This document shows, piece by piece, positions 17,682-25,711 of a stretch of DNA of 47,801 nucleotides. A program made the translations under genes and the position numbers. Below the pieces are notes generated by a model. It ran no database searches. It had not been told where the DNA came from and saw only the letters and a program-made list of their open reading frames with translations. Numbering within the stretch: the first letter of the stretch is position 1; each line of letters starts with the position of its first letter. Source of the DNA: Thermodesulfobacteriota bacterium (GTDB lineage Bacteria > Desulfobacterota > BSN033 > UBA1163); contig JASEHH010000015.1 in NCBI GenBank assembly GCA_030017685.1, positions 1 through 47,801 of the forward strand. The letters run 5' to 3'.

Positions 17682-19694
17682 TTAGGGATCGAGTGGATCC
17701 TTCCCTGCTTCAGAGATTGCCCTTAATTTCCGGGACAGGATTTTTATCGCTTTTAATCGTTTGGCCAGATCAATGGGGAACGTAGGCTTTTGCATAAATA
17801 AAAGGCTTACGAGGATGGCCAAACCCACAAGGTCGGATATCCACCCGGGCTTAATCAGGGCCAGAGCAGCCCCGAAAAACAGGATCCGCTCATGAATTCG
17901 GGTTGGACGGAGCATGCACCCTTGAATCCCACAGGCCAAAGCATAGACACCAATGAAAGCCGTGATCGTCGAGAGGATGATATCCTGCAGATCCCCTTTC
18001 AGGAGTAGAGCATTATTGTAAACGAACATGTAGGGAAGGATGTAGACTACCAACCCCAAGCGGCAAGCCATCCAGGCTGTGCGCATCATCTCGGCCCCTG
18101 CGATTCCGGCAGCCACGAAGGGTCCAGGGGCCACCGGCGGGGTAAGATCGGAGACTAAGGCAAAAAAGAAAATAAATAAATGAGCTGCAAGGGGATCCAC
18201 CCCCATTTGGGTCAAAGCGGGGGCGACGAGAACGGCCAGGACTAAGTAGGATACGATGATGGGAAGTCCCAGGCCCAGAATGAGGGAAGCGATCATCGTC
18301 AGGAACAAGAGCAAAAATAGTGAATTGCCGGAAAGTTCGATGAGAATCGAAGAGAGCTGTAATCCCAAACCGGTCAATGTAATCATTCCCACCAGGATGT
18401 TACAAGCCACGACGATCCCCACAATGGGCAGAAATCCCAGAGCCCCCCGTTCTAAGGCGCGGAGGATTTTTCGTGGACCCATGCGGGTTGACTTTCGCAA
18501 AAAAGAGGCCAAGGGGACGGAAATGATGGCCCAGAAGGCCGCCCGGGTTTCCGTAACATGGGCATACATGAGAAGATAGACCAGAACCGCCGGGGGAATG
18601 ATGAAATGGAATCCCTGCTTAAATACTTCCCTAAATTTCGGACATTCAGACTTGGGTTGCCCTTTGAGGTTACATTTTACCGCTTCAAAATCCACGATGA
18701 AGAAAATGGCCACGTAATAGAGAATGGCCGAAAGGAAAGCGGCTTTACAGATGGAAACATAGGAAACCCCAAGAACTTCCATCATGATGAAGACCGACCC
18801 TCCCATGACCGGTGGCATGAACTGGCCGCCAACCGATGAAGCAGACTCCACTGCCCCGGCGAAATGGGGTTTGTAACCAGCTCTCTTCATCATGGGGATG
18901 GTAATCTGCCCGCTCGCTGAAACGTTGGCCAAGGCGCTGCCGGAGATCATGCCAAATAAGGAACTGGCTACGACCGCAATTTTGGCTGGTCCTCCACGGA
19001 CATGGCCGAAGAGGCTCGAGGCCAGGCCGAAGAAAAAATTTCCAGCTCCGGACTCCTGCATGAAGGTTCCAAAAAGGATGAAGAGAAAGATAAAGGTAGC
19101 GGCAATTCCGGTCAGAGACCCATAGATTCCTTCGGTCGTCATAAATAGGCCGCTGATGATGCGCTCAACAGAATAATTCGGATGGCCCAAGACAACCGGA
19201 AGCCACTCCCCGAACCGGGCATAGATGAGCGAGCCAATACAGAAAAGGGGCACAGCCCATCCCGTGGTCCGGCGGCTCGCCTCCAGGGATAAGACGATGA
19301 GGGTTCCCCCGATAATCAATTCATACAGGGGCGTCTCGAGGCCGACCGTACCAGCCCTGGCGATAAAATGAGTCCACACGTAATAGCTGATGTAGAGAAT
19401 AAGGCCCACAAAGAGATATCCGTCCCAGCTCAGGCGATCTTTTCTCTGCTTCGGGGAGAAGGGAAAAAGTAGGTAGATGAGGCTGAATCCAAAGATTAAA
19501 TGGATGATTCTCTGGTACATGGCAATGAGGGGAAAGTAGCCCGTAATGAGCTGAAAGAGGGAAAAACTGATGGCGATGACCGCAATCAGTTTTCCCTCAA
19601 TCCCCTTGGGCTTCCGGCGGACACTCTCCTCCTGCGCTATAACAACTTCCTCCCCAGCCGCCAGTTTCTGCTCAATATCCGAATCATTCTTCAT
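17682..19694 (-). CDS. TRAP transporter permease, fused small and large membrane subunits
   Basis: This 670-residue membrane protein is the fused DctQM-type permease that pairs with TAXI receptors and uses an ion gradient to import carboxylates. The N-terminal 170 residues hold several membrane helices (the DctQ-like part). The DctM-like part follows, with runs such as IAATFIFLFILFGTFMQESGAG, GGPAKIAVVASSLFGMISGSA and LILGLGLPIIVSYLVLAVL. GGAGGG lies nine bases before the ATG at 19694. The receptor gene lies directly upstream and an unknown secreted protein directly downstream. TAXI systems have been linked to glutamate and other dicarboxylates; the substrate here is unknown but is likely to feed the CoA ligase. 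Confidence 0.93.
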   Translation of the reverse strand: MKNDSDIEQKLAAGEEVVIAQEESVRRKPKGIEGKLIAVIAISFSLFQLITGYFPLIAMYQRIIHLIFGFSLIYLLFPFSPKQRKDRLSWDGYLFVGLILYISYYVWTHFIARAGTVGLETPLYELIIGGTLIVLSLEASRRTTGWAVPLFCIGSLIYARFGEWLPVVLGHPNYSVERIISGLFMTTEGIYGSLTGIAATFIFLFILFGTFMQESGAGNFFFGLASSLFGHVRGGPAKIAVVASSLFGMISGSALANVSASGQITIPMMKRAGYKPHFAGAVESASSVGGQFMPPVMGGSVFIMMEVLGVSYVSICKAAFLSAILYYVAIFFIVDFEAVKCNLKGQPKSECPKFREVFKQGFHFIIPPAVLVYLLMYAHVTETRAAFWAIISVPLASFLRKSTRMGPRKILRALERGALGFLPIVGIVVACNILVGMITLTGLGLQLSSILIELSGNSLFLLLFLTMIASLILGLGLPIIVSYLVLAVLVAPALTQMGVDPLAAHLFIFFFALVSDLTPPVAPGPFVAAGIAGAEMMRTAWMACRLGLVVYILPYMFVYNNALLLKGDLQDIILSTITAFIGVYALACGIQGCMLRPTRIHERILFFGAALALIKPGWISDLVGLAILVSLLFMQKPTFPIDLAKRLKAIKILSRKLRAISEAGKDPLDP

Positions 19695-19767
19695 TCAGCA
19701 TTCCCTCCAGAAGATTCTTATTGCTGTTGATCATTTTCCGAATTTACAGGCCAGGCCTTCCTCAAGA

Positions 19768-20760
19768 TTACCGTCCTTTCCAAACCCCTTTCTCCTTGAG
19801 GTATTTGACCGCACCCGGATGGAAAGGAATGTGCTGGGTCGTATAATTCGCTCCCAGGAACATATTCTCCAAATTCCATTGCGCAGCCTGGGGATGAATG
19901 GCACCAATCTCTCCGGGGTGGTCGTAGATTGCTTTAACCAATTGATAAGCCAAACTCTCGCTTAAGTCTTGACGACAAAACAGGGCGGTCTGCACTCCCG
20001 CTGACAGAGTATCCGTGTCGATCCCCGGATAAGTCCCTTTCGGGATGATCGCCCTTACATGATAGGGGTATTTGGTGGTGAGCGTTTTTATCTCCTCTTC
20101 AGTGTGAGAGATCAAGCGGATCGGATGGGCCCGGGTCAATTCGAGGACACTGGCGACAGGATAGCCGGCAGCGATGGTCCCCACTTCTACGGTCTTATCC
20201 TTTAACGCGGTGATACTTTCCGTGAAGGAAAGGTAGGCCGGCTTGAAATCGTCAAAGGGCAAACCACAGACCTCCGTCAAGGCGACCCTGGAGGCCACCA
20301 GAGTTCCACTCCCGGGAGGCCCAACCGCAACTTTACGACCTCTAAAGTCGGATACGGATTGAACCGGCGACTCTCTCCGCACCATCCAGTGCCGCACGCT
20401 GACATGTCCTAAGGCCAGCAGACGAACTCCAGATAAATCCATCTTTTTCTCCAGCGCCGGTGCCAGCACATTTATGGCGACCAGGCCGAGATCCATCTTC
20501 TTCCGCAAGATTAAATGGAAGTTTTCCTCCGAGGCCGCGGTCGATTCTGCGATCACGCGAACTTCTGGTACGTATTTGTTACAAATGCTGGCAAACCCCG
20601 CCCCAATGAAATAAAAAGTGCCCGCAGGGCTGCCCGTTCCCAAAGAGAGATATTTTTTGGCTGCTACGGATGCCCCCAAGGGGAAAAGAATTCCAAAAAA
20701 AAGTAGAATCACCAGTGTCAAAGTCCCAAAACTAACTTTACCATTTTGTCGAGTAGACAT
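19768..20760 (-). CDS. TAXI-family TRAP transporter solute receptor
   Basis: This 330-residue periplasmic receptor delivers a solute to the fused permease encoded 73 bases downstream. It has an N-terminal signal segment (LTLVILLFFGILFPLGASVAA) and the family opening YLSLGTGSPAGTFYFIGAGFASICN. VAVGPPGSGTLVASRVALTEVCGL also fits the TAXI family. An AGGAGG site lies before the ATG at 20760. The gene is divergent from the Lrp/AsnC regulator across a 328-base region that contains a TTCGTCA inverted repeat, so that regulator is a reasonable candidate to control it. Confidence 0.93.
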   Translation of the reverse strand: MSTRQNGKVSFGTLTLVILLFFGILFPLGASVAAKKYLSLGTGSPAGTFYFIGAGFASICNKYVPEVRVIAESTAASEENFHLILRKKMDLGLVAINVLAPALEKKMDLSGVRLLALGHVSVRHWMVRRESPVQSVSDFRGRKVAVGPPGSGTLVASRVALTEVCGLPFDDFKPAYLSFTESITALKDKTVEVGTIAAGYPVASVLELTRAHPIRLISHTEEEIKTLTTKYPYHVRAIIPKGTYPGIDTDTLSAGVQTALFCRQDLSESLAYQLVKAIYDHPGEIGAIHPQAAQWNLENMFLGANYTTQHIPFHPGAVKYLKEKGVWKGR

Positions 20761-21088
20761 CTTTTGTAACCTCCTTTCTGGTTATTGTGGCTTTTGTGAG
20801 ATTCATAACCTATTGATTACTTACATTAATTGACTCGTTGCCGGGCCGAGATTCCTTCTCTGCAAGACTTTACAATTTGCAGATAATTATGAGGATGAGC
20901 GCGGCTCCTTCACCAATTTTGCATCTTTACCCCCGATTTAGATACGCATGTAGTACATTTTTCGTCATTTGTCAATATATTTTTGACGAAAAAAAACATC
21001 TTATAACAGAAATTTTTAATCTTGAATGTTAAGGTGCTATCTTTTATAATGTAAAAAAAATATCAACGAAATGGGTCTTGCTTAGAAA
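20761..21088. promoter_or_regulatory. divergent control region between TAXI receptor and Lrp genes
   Basis: This 328-base gap has no gene. It contains the inverted repeat TTCGTCA (20961-20967) / TGACGAA (20984-20990) with a 16-base spacer, an AT-rich centre, and a strong rightward promoter at 21022-21050. On the minus strand TTGACA with TGACGAA just downstream could be the -35 region of the importer promoter, but the -10 box is poor. Confidence 0.55.
21022..21050 (+). promoter_or_regulatory. promoter of the Lrp/AsnC regulator
   Basis: TTGAAT (21022-21027), a 17-base spacer and a perfect TATAAT (21045-21050) lie 38 bases before the ATG at 21089. Confidence 0.7.
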
Positions 21089-21622
21089 ATGAAATCAGTG
21101 AGAAATAGTTTAACTTTAGACGAAATGGATCTTCGTCTGATAGAGGAATTGCAGAAGAATGGACGCCAAACAAATGTGGAATTGGCTCCCAAGATAGGTG
21201 TTGGTGAAGCAACTATACGCAGACGGCTTGACAGGCTCATAGAGGCGGGTGTTATTAAAATTATTGCCGTTCCCAATTTGTCTAAGGTAGGATATGGAGT
21301 CAAGGCTATTATTGCATTAGAAGTGGAACTGTCTCGAATAAGTGAGGTTGCTAAAGAATTGTCCAAATACCGCGAGATACACTACCTCGGGCAGTACGTA
21401 GGCGATTGCAATATAGCCTTCTGGGCCATATTCCCTTCCCCTGATGAATTAGGCGAATTTATCAGAAGGGATCTGGCTCGGATAAAGGGCATAAACCACT
21501 ATACGATATTGACCGAGGTTAAACTTCATAAGCGTACCTATGATGTGCTGCCACCTGATGCTTCCCTAATCCCGAAAAGGATTCCGCAAGTGGACCGGGG
21601 TTTACACAAAAAGAGGCCCTGA
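21089..21622 (+). CDS. Lrp/AsnC-family transcriptional regulator
   Basis: This 177-residue DNA-binding protein has an N-terminal winged helix-turn-helix (LDEMDLRLIEELQKNGRQTNVELAPKIGVGEATIRRRLDRLIEAGVI, residues 10-60). A ligand-sensing RAM domain follows (about 70-155, ending HYTILTEVKLHKRTYDVLPPD). Such regulators usually respond to amino or other small acids and form octamers. The ribosome site is weak (GGGTCTTGC). It is transcribed away from the TAXI-TRAP operon and is the only regulator beside region A, so it may control the cluster. The last codons overlap the edge of a tRNA-like relic. The C-terminal tail after YDVLPPD is longer than usual and may have been altered by that junction. 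Confidence 0.92.
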   Translation: MKSVRNSLTLDEMDLRLIEELQKNGRQTNVELAPKIGVGEATIRRRLDRLIEAGVIKIIAVPNLSKVGYGVKAIIALEVELSRISEVAKELSKYREIHYLGQYVGDCNIAFWAIFPSPDELGEFIRRDLARIKGINHYTILTEVKLHKRTYDVLPPDASLIPKRIPQVDRGLHKKRP

Positions 21623-21680
21623 GCAGGTTCGAACCCACGACCTCTTTTAGAAAAGCTGAGTTAGCTACGATCAACCAATC
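21612..21680 (-). pseudogene. tRNA-like relic
   Basis: Reading leftward, the segment shows GTAGCTAACTCAGC (like a D arm), CTTTTCTAAAAG (like an anticodon arm) and GAGGTCGTGGGTTCGAACC (like the variable loop and T arm) in the right order and spacing. The acceptor ends do not pair and the T stem is broken, so it is not a working tRNA. It may be a decayed tRNA at a recombination junction. Confidence 0.35.
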
Positions 21681-21744
21681 CATACGACATGAAGATCTTC
21701 TCCTTGCAACTGGCCAATCCATCTATTTCAAGAAAGGAAAATAA

Positions 21745-21836
21745 ATTGAAAAATGCAGTCATTATCAGTGTAGTCCGTACACCCATAGGAAGATACCTGG
21801 GGATTCTGAAAGATGAACCAGCCTACGAATTCCTCC
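21745..21836 (+). pseudogene. truncated thiolase, N-terminal fragment
   Basis: From a TTG at 21745, with AGAAAGGA upstream, the frame reads KNAVIISVVRTPIGRYLG and continues to LKDEPAYEF. This is the standard N-terminus of thiolases. Similarity then stops at about codon 30, and the next gene is the end of a minus-strand hydratase at 21867. The fragment lacks all catalytic residues. It marks a breakpoint. Confidence 0.75.
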
Positions 21837-21866
21837 TTCACCGATTGTCTCTCAAGGCCCTTCTCC

Positions 21867-22649
21867 TTATCGACCTCGATATTGCGGTTTTCTTTTCTCA
21901 ACAAAGGCCCGCGCTCCCTCTTTCATATCCTCAGAAGCCGTTAGATTAGCCCACAGTTCGGATTCCAATTCCAGCCCTTGTTGGATAGAAAGGTCTCTGG
22001 CCCGATTGATCACCTTCTTCCCTGCCGCCACCCCCAAAGGGCCTTTTTCAATAATCCTGGCTGCAAGTTCGAGGGCGGCCTCCATCCCCTTTCCCGGAGG
22101 AACGACTTTCTCGATCAATCCGAGCGATAGCGCCTCGGTTGCACTAATCATCTCTCCGGTGAAAACGAGTTCTTTCAGTTTGCCCACAGGGAGATGATAT
22201 AAGGAACGAGCGATCCCTCCATTTCCGGGGAAGACAGAGAGGTTCACCTCAGGAAAACCAAACTTGGAAGTTCCCTCTGCATATCGGATATCGCAACAGA
22301 GCGCCAGCTCCAATCCTGCGCCCAGGCAGAAACCATGGATGGCTCCAATCACCGGCCACTGAAAATTTTCAACCATTGCATAGATCTGATGACTCCTTGA
22401 AAGGCGTCTTTTGGCTGTATCCGGGTTCAATTCTAAAAAGGTTTTGATATCAGCCCCTGCGGCAAAGGCTTTCTCTCCAGCGCCGTGTAAGATGACGGCC
22501 CTGATCTCCTGCCTCCGATCATCAATCTCTCTGAATACTTCGGCGATGACTTCCTTGGTGGCCGCATCGAGGGCATTCATCGGAGGATGATCAATGGTGA
22601 CAATGGCAACCTGACCTTTGATGTCGTAATAGGCGAGTTTTTGATCCAT
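21867..22649 (-). CDS. enoyl-CoA hydratase (crotonase family)
   Basis: This 260-residue enzyme hydrates 2-enoyl-CoA to 3-hydroxyacyl-CoA. It carries the crotonase oxyanion segments AFAAGADIKTF and AIHGFCLGAGLELALCCDIRYA, and the first acid in FGFPEVNLSVFPGNGGIARSLYHL. The second acid position reads GKLKELVFTGE, so Glu is retained as in true hydratases. The ATG at 22649 follows an AAGGAG site placed inside the end of hbd copy B, whose stop codon abuts the start, so the two are translationally linked. Its 3' end is next to a broken thiolase fragment on the other strand. Confidence 0.92.
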   Translation of the reverse strand: MDQKLAYYDIKGQVAIVTIDHPPMNALDAATKEVIAEVFREIDDRRQEIRAVILHGAGEKAFAAGADIKTFLELNPDTAKRRLSRSHQIYAMVENFQWPVIGAIHGFCLGAGLELALCCDIRYAEGTSKFGFPEVNLSVFPGNGGIARSLYHLPVGKLKELVFTGEMISATEALSLGLIEKVVPPGKGMEAALELAARIIEKGPLGVAAGKKVINRARDLSIQQGLELESELWANLTASEDMKEGARAFVEKRKPQYRGR

Positions 22650-23525
22650 CTATTTCTCCTTCTTGCTTCCATCCGGATTGTACTCATACCAACCCCGTCC
22701 GCTCTTACGTCCAAGCTCTCCTAATTTCACCTTTCGTCTTAGGAGCTGGGGGGGATAATAATGCGCATCCTTGCTCTCCTCATAGATGGCCGTGAGCGCT
22801 CCGTAGGAGACATCCAGGCCAACCATATCTCCTGTCTCAAGAGGGCCCATTCTCCTGCCAAACGCCAGGCGGACACCCTTGTCAATATCCTCCACGGTTC
22901 CGATGCCCTGTTCCAAGAGACGAATGGCTTCTATGTAGCCCACAAGATTGATCCGATTGAGCAAAAAACCCGGGACATCGCTCTCAACCCGGATAGGCAC
23001 TTTGCCGATGCGATTAACAAAATCGATGCCTGCCCTCATGGTCTCTTCTGAAGTCTTCACCCCTTTGATAATCTCCACGACCTCCATCATGGGCACAGGG
23101 CTGAAAAAATGGAGGCCCAGGACCTTTTCCGGCCTCCTGCTTACAGCGGCGATCTCGGTAATGGGGATGGCTGATGTATTACTGGCGAGCACTGTCTCCG
23201 GGCCACAAGCTTCGTCCAATTTCTTAAAGATCTCATGTTTAAACTCCAGCTTTTCAAAAACAGCCTCTATGGCCAGATCGGCCTCCGGGGCGTTTCTCCA
23301 GTCTGTAGAAGTTTGGATTCGACCCATGACCGATTCCAGGCTCTCTTTCACCTTTCCTTTTTCAATGAATTTGCCTGCTGACCAGGCGATATTCTTCAGG
23401 CCGCGGTCCAAGATCTCCTGGCTGACATCGGTGATCAAAACGTTTATACCCGCCTGAGCACAAACCTGACCGATACCGCTCCCCATTAATCCACCACCGA
23501 TGATCAATACTTTCGAAATGGTCAT
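22650..23525 (-). CDS. hbd: 3-hydroxyacyl-CoA dehydrogenase, copy B
   Basis: This 291-residue paralogue of the gene at 8652-9527 has the NAD motif IGGGLMGSGIGQVCAQAG and the catalytic His in LGLHFFSPVPMMEVVE. The C-terminal third is identical in DNA to copy A over 374 bases, while the N-terminal half shows many amino-acid changes (for example SAGKFIEK against SLSKFIEK). GGGAGG precedes the ATG at 23525. It forms a tight pair with the hydratase gene downstream, giving consecutive hydration and oxidation steps. The long acyl-CoA dehydrogenase gene upstream probably supplies the first step. Confidence 0.94.
   Translation of the reverse strand: MTISKVLIIGGGLMGSGIGQVCAQAGINVLITDVSQEILDRGLKNIAWSAGKFIEKGKVKESLESVMGRIQTSTDWRNAPEADLAIEAVFEKLEFKHEIFKKLDEACGPETVLASNTSAIPITEIAAVSRRPEKVLGLHFFSPVPMMEVVEIIKGVKTSEETMRAGIDFVNRIGKVPIRVESDVPGFLLNRINLVGYIEAIRLLEQGIGTVEDIDKGVRLAFGRRMGPLETGDMVGLDVSYGALTAIYEESKDAHYYPPQLLRRKVKLGELGRKSGRGWYEYNPDGSKKEK
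22681..23054. repeat. 374-bp identical tract, copy 2 (within hbd copy B)
   Basis: This tract is base-for-base identical to 8683-9056 by reading. Confidence 0.9.
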
Positions 23526-23549
23526 TTGTTCCTCCCCCAGTTAAATATA

Positions 23550-23735
23550 AATTCCAATAACCAAATCCCTGCCTACCGGCCCCGGTCCCGACCGAGGGCG
23601 GGGCAGGCAGGCCAAGCTCCAAATAATCACCAATTACCAAACTCCAATCACCAAAAGATTTTTATTTTTTCGGAATTTCGGTCATTGGGATATTGGTGAT
23701 TATTTGGTTATTGGTACTTGGTTATTGGTGCTTGC
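23550..23735. repeat. quasi-palindromic intergenic element (CCAATAACCAAAT words)
   Basis: The gap between hbd copy B and the long acyl-CoA dehydrogenase holds CCAATAACCAAAT, CCAAATAATCACCAATTACC and CCAATCACC on the left. Reverse complements (ATTGGTGATTATTTGG, TTATTGGTACTTGG, TTATTGGTGC) follow on the right. A GC-rich insert with CCTGCCTACCGG and GGGCAGGCAGG sits in the left arm. No gene is visible. Confidence 0.7.
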
Positions 23736-23744
23736 TCTCCTTTC

Positions 23745-25523
23745 TTAAAAGGGGTATCTCCCCATTTTAATCACAGCCTCTGCGATCTCCCGTCTCAGGG
23801 CGATCGTATTGACTGGGGTAAAACGAGTCAGCTTTTTGAGAGCAGAAAGCTGTGTCCTGAGTATGTCTCCCTCCGCAATTGCCGCAAAACCTTTTTTGGC
23901 AAAGGTTTCCAGCCGGTCAAACGCATCATTGACGAAAACCTTGACCATGGCCTTCTGAATCTCACTCCTCTCACCTCCATATTTCTCCATGGTTTTCATT
24001 GCCCGAAGAAGGCCGCTCTCCATGGCGAAGACCTGAATCACCATATCGCTGATCAATCCCAGGATCTCCTGCTCCTCTCCCAGTTTCATCATATACTTCT
24101 GCACGGCTGCCCCGGTCACAAGGAGGCTAATCTTTTTTGATATCTCGACCATCTCCTGCTGTAAGGTCAGCTTTGCATCATCGCTTTCCACTTTCGGCCG
24201 GAGGGTGGGGAGTTCGCCGGCCACCCTCTGGGCGGCCCCGAGCAAGGGAAGGCGATTCTTCATGGCCCGTTTCGTCAGCATATCCATGATCAGCAGGCGA
24301 TTGATCTCGTTCGTCCCTTCCCATATCCGGTTGATCCGGGCATCCCTGTAACCCCGCTCCACAGGGTAATCATGAATATATCCATACCCTCCATGGATCT
24401 GGACGGCTTCATCGACAATATAGCCCGACATCTCCGAACAGTAGACCTTGTTGATGGAGTCTTCAATGTTATACTCCTCAATCCCTCTTGCCATCTGCAT
24501 TCCGGCATCCCCGGCATGGCGGTCAATACGCCGGAGAATCCGATCAGTCAAACCTCCTGTCCGGTAAACCATACTCTCCATGATAAAAATTTGAGTCGCC
24601 ATCTCTGCAATCTTATGCCGGATCAGACCGAATTCAGCGATCGGTTTGCCAAACTGGACCCTCTTTTTTGCATAGGTGACGGCCTCCTGCAGGGCTCTCT
24701 TTGATCCTCCCAGACAGCCCGCGCCTAAACCGAAACGACCCATGTTGAGGACATTTAAGGCCACGATGTGGCCCTTTCCAATCTCCCCGAGGAGATTCTC
24801 CACCGGGACCTTGACATCGGCAAAGATTACGCTTCGCGTTGAGGAGCCCTTCACGCCCATCTTATTCTCTTCCTCATCGACGGAGACCCCTTCGAAATTT
24901 CGCTCAACAATGAAAGCTGTGAATTTATTTCCATCCACTTTGGCATAGGTGGTGAAGAGGTCTGCAATTCCGGCATTGGTGATGAATTGTTTCTGGCCAT
25001 TCAAGATGTAATATTTTCCATCTGGGCTAAGCGTTGCCGTGGTCTTAGCATTAAGGGCATCGGAGCCTGCTTCAGGCTCGGTCAGGGCATAGGCGCCAAT
25101 GATCTCTCCTGTGGCGAGCTTCGGGAGATAACGTCTCTTCTGATCCTGATTGCCAAAGAAGATGATGGGAAGAGAACCGATTCCGGTATGGGTACCGAAG
25201 GAGGCCATGAACGAACCACCTGCCTGGGCCATCTTCTCCCAGAGAAGGAGAGAACTGACCTTGTCCAGATCCTGCCCCCCGTACTCTTCCGGGATGTCGG
25301 CAGAGAGAAATCCTAACTCCCCTGCCTTCTTGAGCAGGCTCACAAGAAGTCCCTCTTTCTTCTCTTCGATGTCTTCGCTCACAGGTTGAATTTCGCCCAC
25401 AACAAATTCGGTCACTGCCTTCGCGATCAAGAGTTGTTCTTCATTAAATTCTTCCGGTGTGAAAACCTGCTGAGGTGAAATCGATTCGATCAGAAACGCT
25501 CCTCCCTTCACGAACTCTTCCAT
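23745..25523 (-). CDS. long acyl-CoA dehydrogenase with C-terminal extension (VLCAD-like)
   Basis: This 592-residue enzyme has a standard dehydrogenase core plus about 180 extra C-terminal residues, as in very-long-chain acyl-CoA dehydrogenases. The core shows ALTEPEAGSDALN, KRVQFGKPIAEFGLIRHKIAEMA, QIHGGYGYIHDYPVERGYRDARI and the catalytic Glu in RIWEGTNEIN. The extension is helical and rich in Lys/Glu. The start at 25523 is preceded by AAGGAGG; the longer TTG frame would translate that site and is rejected. It precedes hbd copy B and the hydratase in the same direction, giving three consecutive beta-oxidation steps. Longer-chain substrates are suggested by family resemblance only. Confidence 0.92.
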   Translation of the reverse strand: MEEFVKGGAFLIESISPQQVFTPEEFNEEQLLIAKAVTEFVVGEIQPVSEDIEEKKEGLLVSLLKKAGELGFLSADIPEEYGGQDLDKVSSLLLWEKMAQAGGSFMASFGTHTGIGSLPIIFFGNQDQKRRYLPKLATGEIIGAYALTEPEAGSDALNAKTTATLSPDGKYYILNGQKQFITNAGIADLFTTYAKVDGNKFTAFIVERNFEGVSVDEEENKMGVKGSSTRSVIFADVKVPVENLLGEIGKGHIVALNVLNMGRFGLGAGCLGGSKRALQEAVTYAKKRVQFGKPIAEFGLIRHKIAEMATQIFIMESMVYRTGGLTDRILRRIDRHAGDAGMQMARGIEEYNIEDSINKVYCSEMSGYIVDEAVQIHGGYGYIHDYPVERGYRDARINRIWEGTNEINRLLIMDMLTKRAMKNRLPLLGAAQRVAGELPTLRPKVESDDAKLTLQQEMVEISKKISLLVTGAAVQKYMMKLGEEQEILGLISDMVIQVFAMESGLLRAMKTMEKYGGERSEIQKAMVKVFVNDAFDRLETFAKKGFAAIAEGDILRTQLSALKKLTRFTPVNTIALRREIAEAVIKMGRYPF

Positions 25524-25544
25524 AAGAACCTCCTTTCTCAAAAA

Positions 25545-25655
25545 TCAATTAACATTGAAAAGTTAGCAGTGCAAAATTAGCATTGAAAATCCTCTCTGTT
25601 CTTAAGACAGACAATGCTAATTGTTAAATTTATATTTTTCATTTTGCATTGATGT
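25545..25655. repeat. AT-rich partly palindromic spacer (GCATTGAAAA words)
   Basis: Between the long dehydrogenase gene and the thiolase scrap, the words AACATTGAAAAGTTAGCA, AAAATTAGCATTGAAAA and their approximate reverse complements (AATGCTAATTGTTAAA, TTTTGCATTGATG) can fold back on each other. There is no gene. Confidence 0.5.
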
Positions 25656-25711
25656 TTTCGAAGACTCCGGTCGCTCCCATTCCTCCACCAATAGATATCG
25701 TCACACCATTA
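25636..25711 (-). pseudogene. thiolase C-terminal scrap at the end of tctA
   Basis: Read leftward, a frame encodes RFCNGVTISIGGGMGATG followed by VFENINAK and a stop. This matches the C-terminal signature of thiolases (CIGGGMG-A--FE), with Ser in place of the usual Cys. It begins exactly where tctA ends, and the tctA stop codon lies within its first codons in another frame. No promoter or start is available, so it is a remnant. Confidence 0.65.

Noticed and set aside
21689-21949. 86-residue ORF after the Lrp gene as a real small gene
   Set aside because: Its middle is a thiolase N-terminus and its end is antisense to the hydratase, so it is a remnant plus a shadow.
22761-23051. A 96-residue plus-strand ORF identical to one at 8763-9053
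   Set aside because: It is the antisense shadow of the identical 374-bp tract in the two hbd genes; it has no ribosome site.
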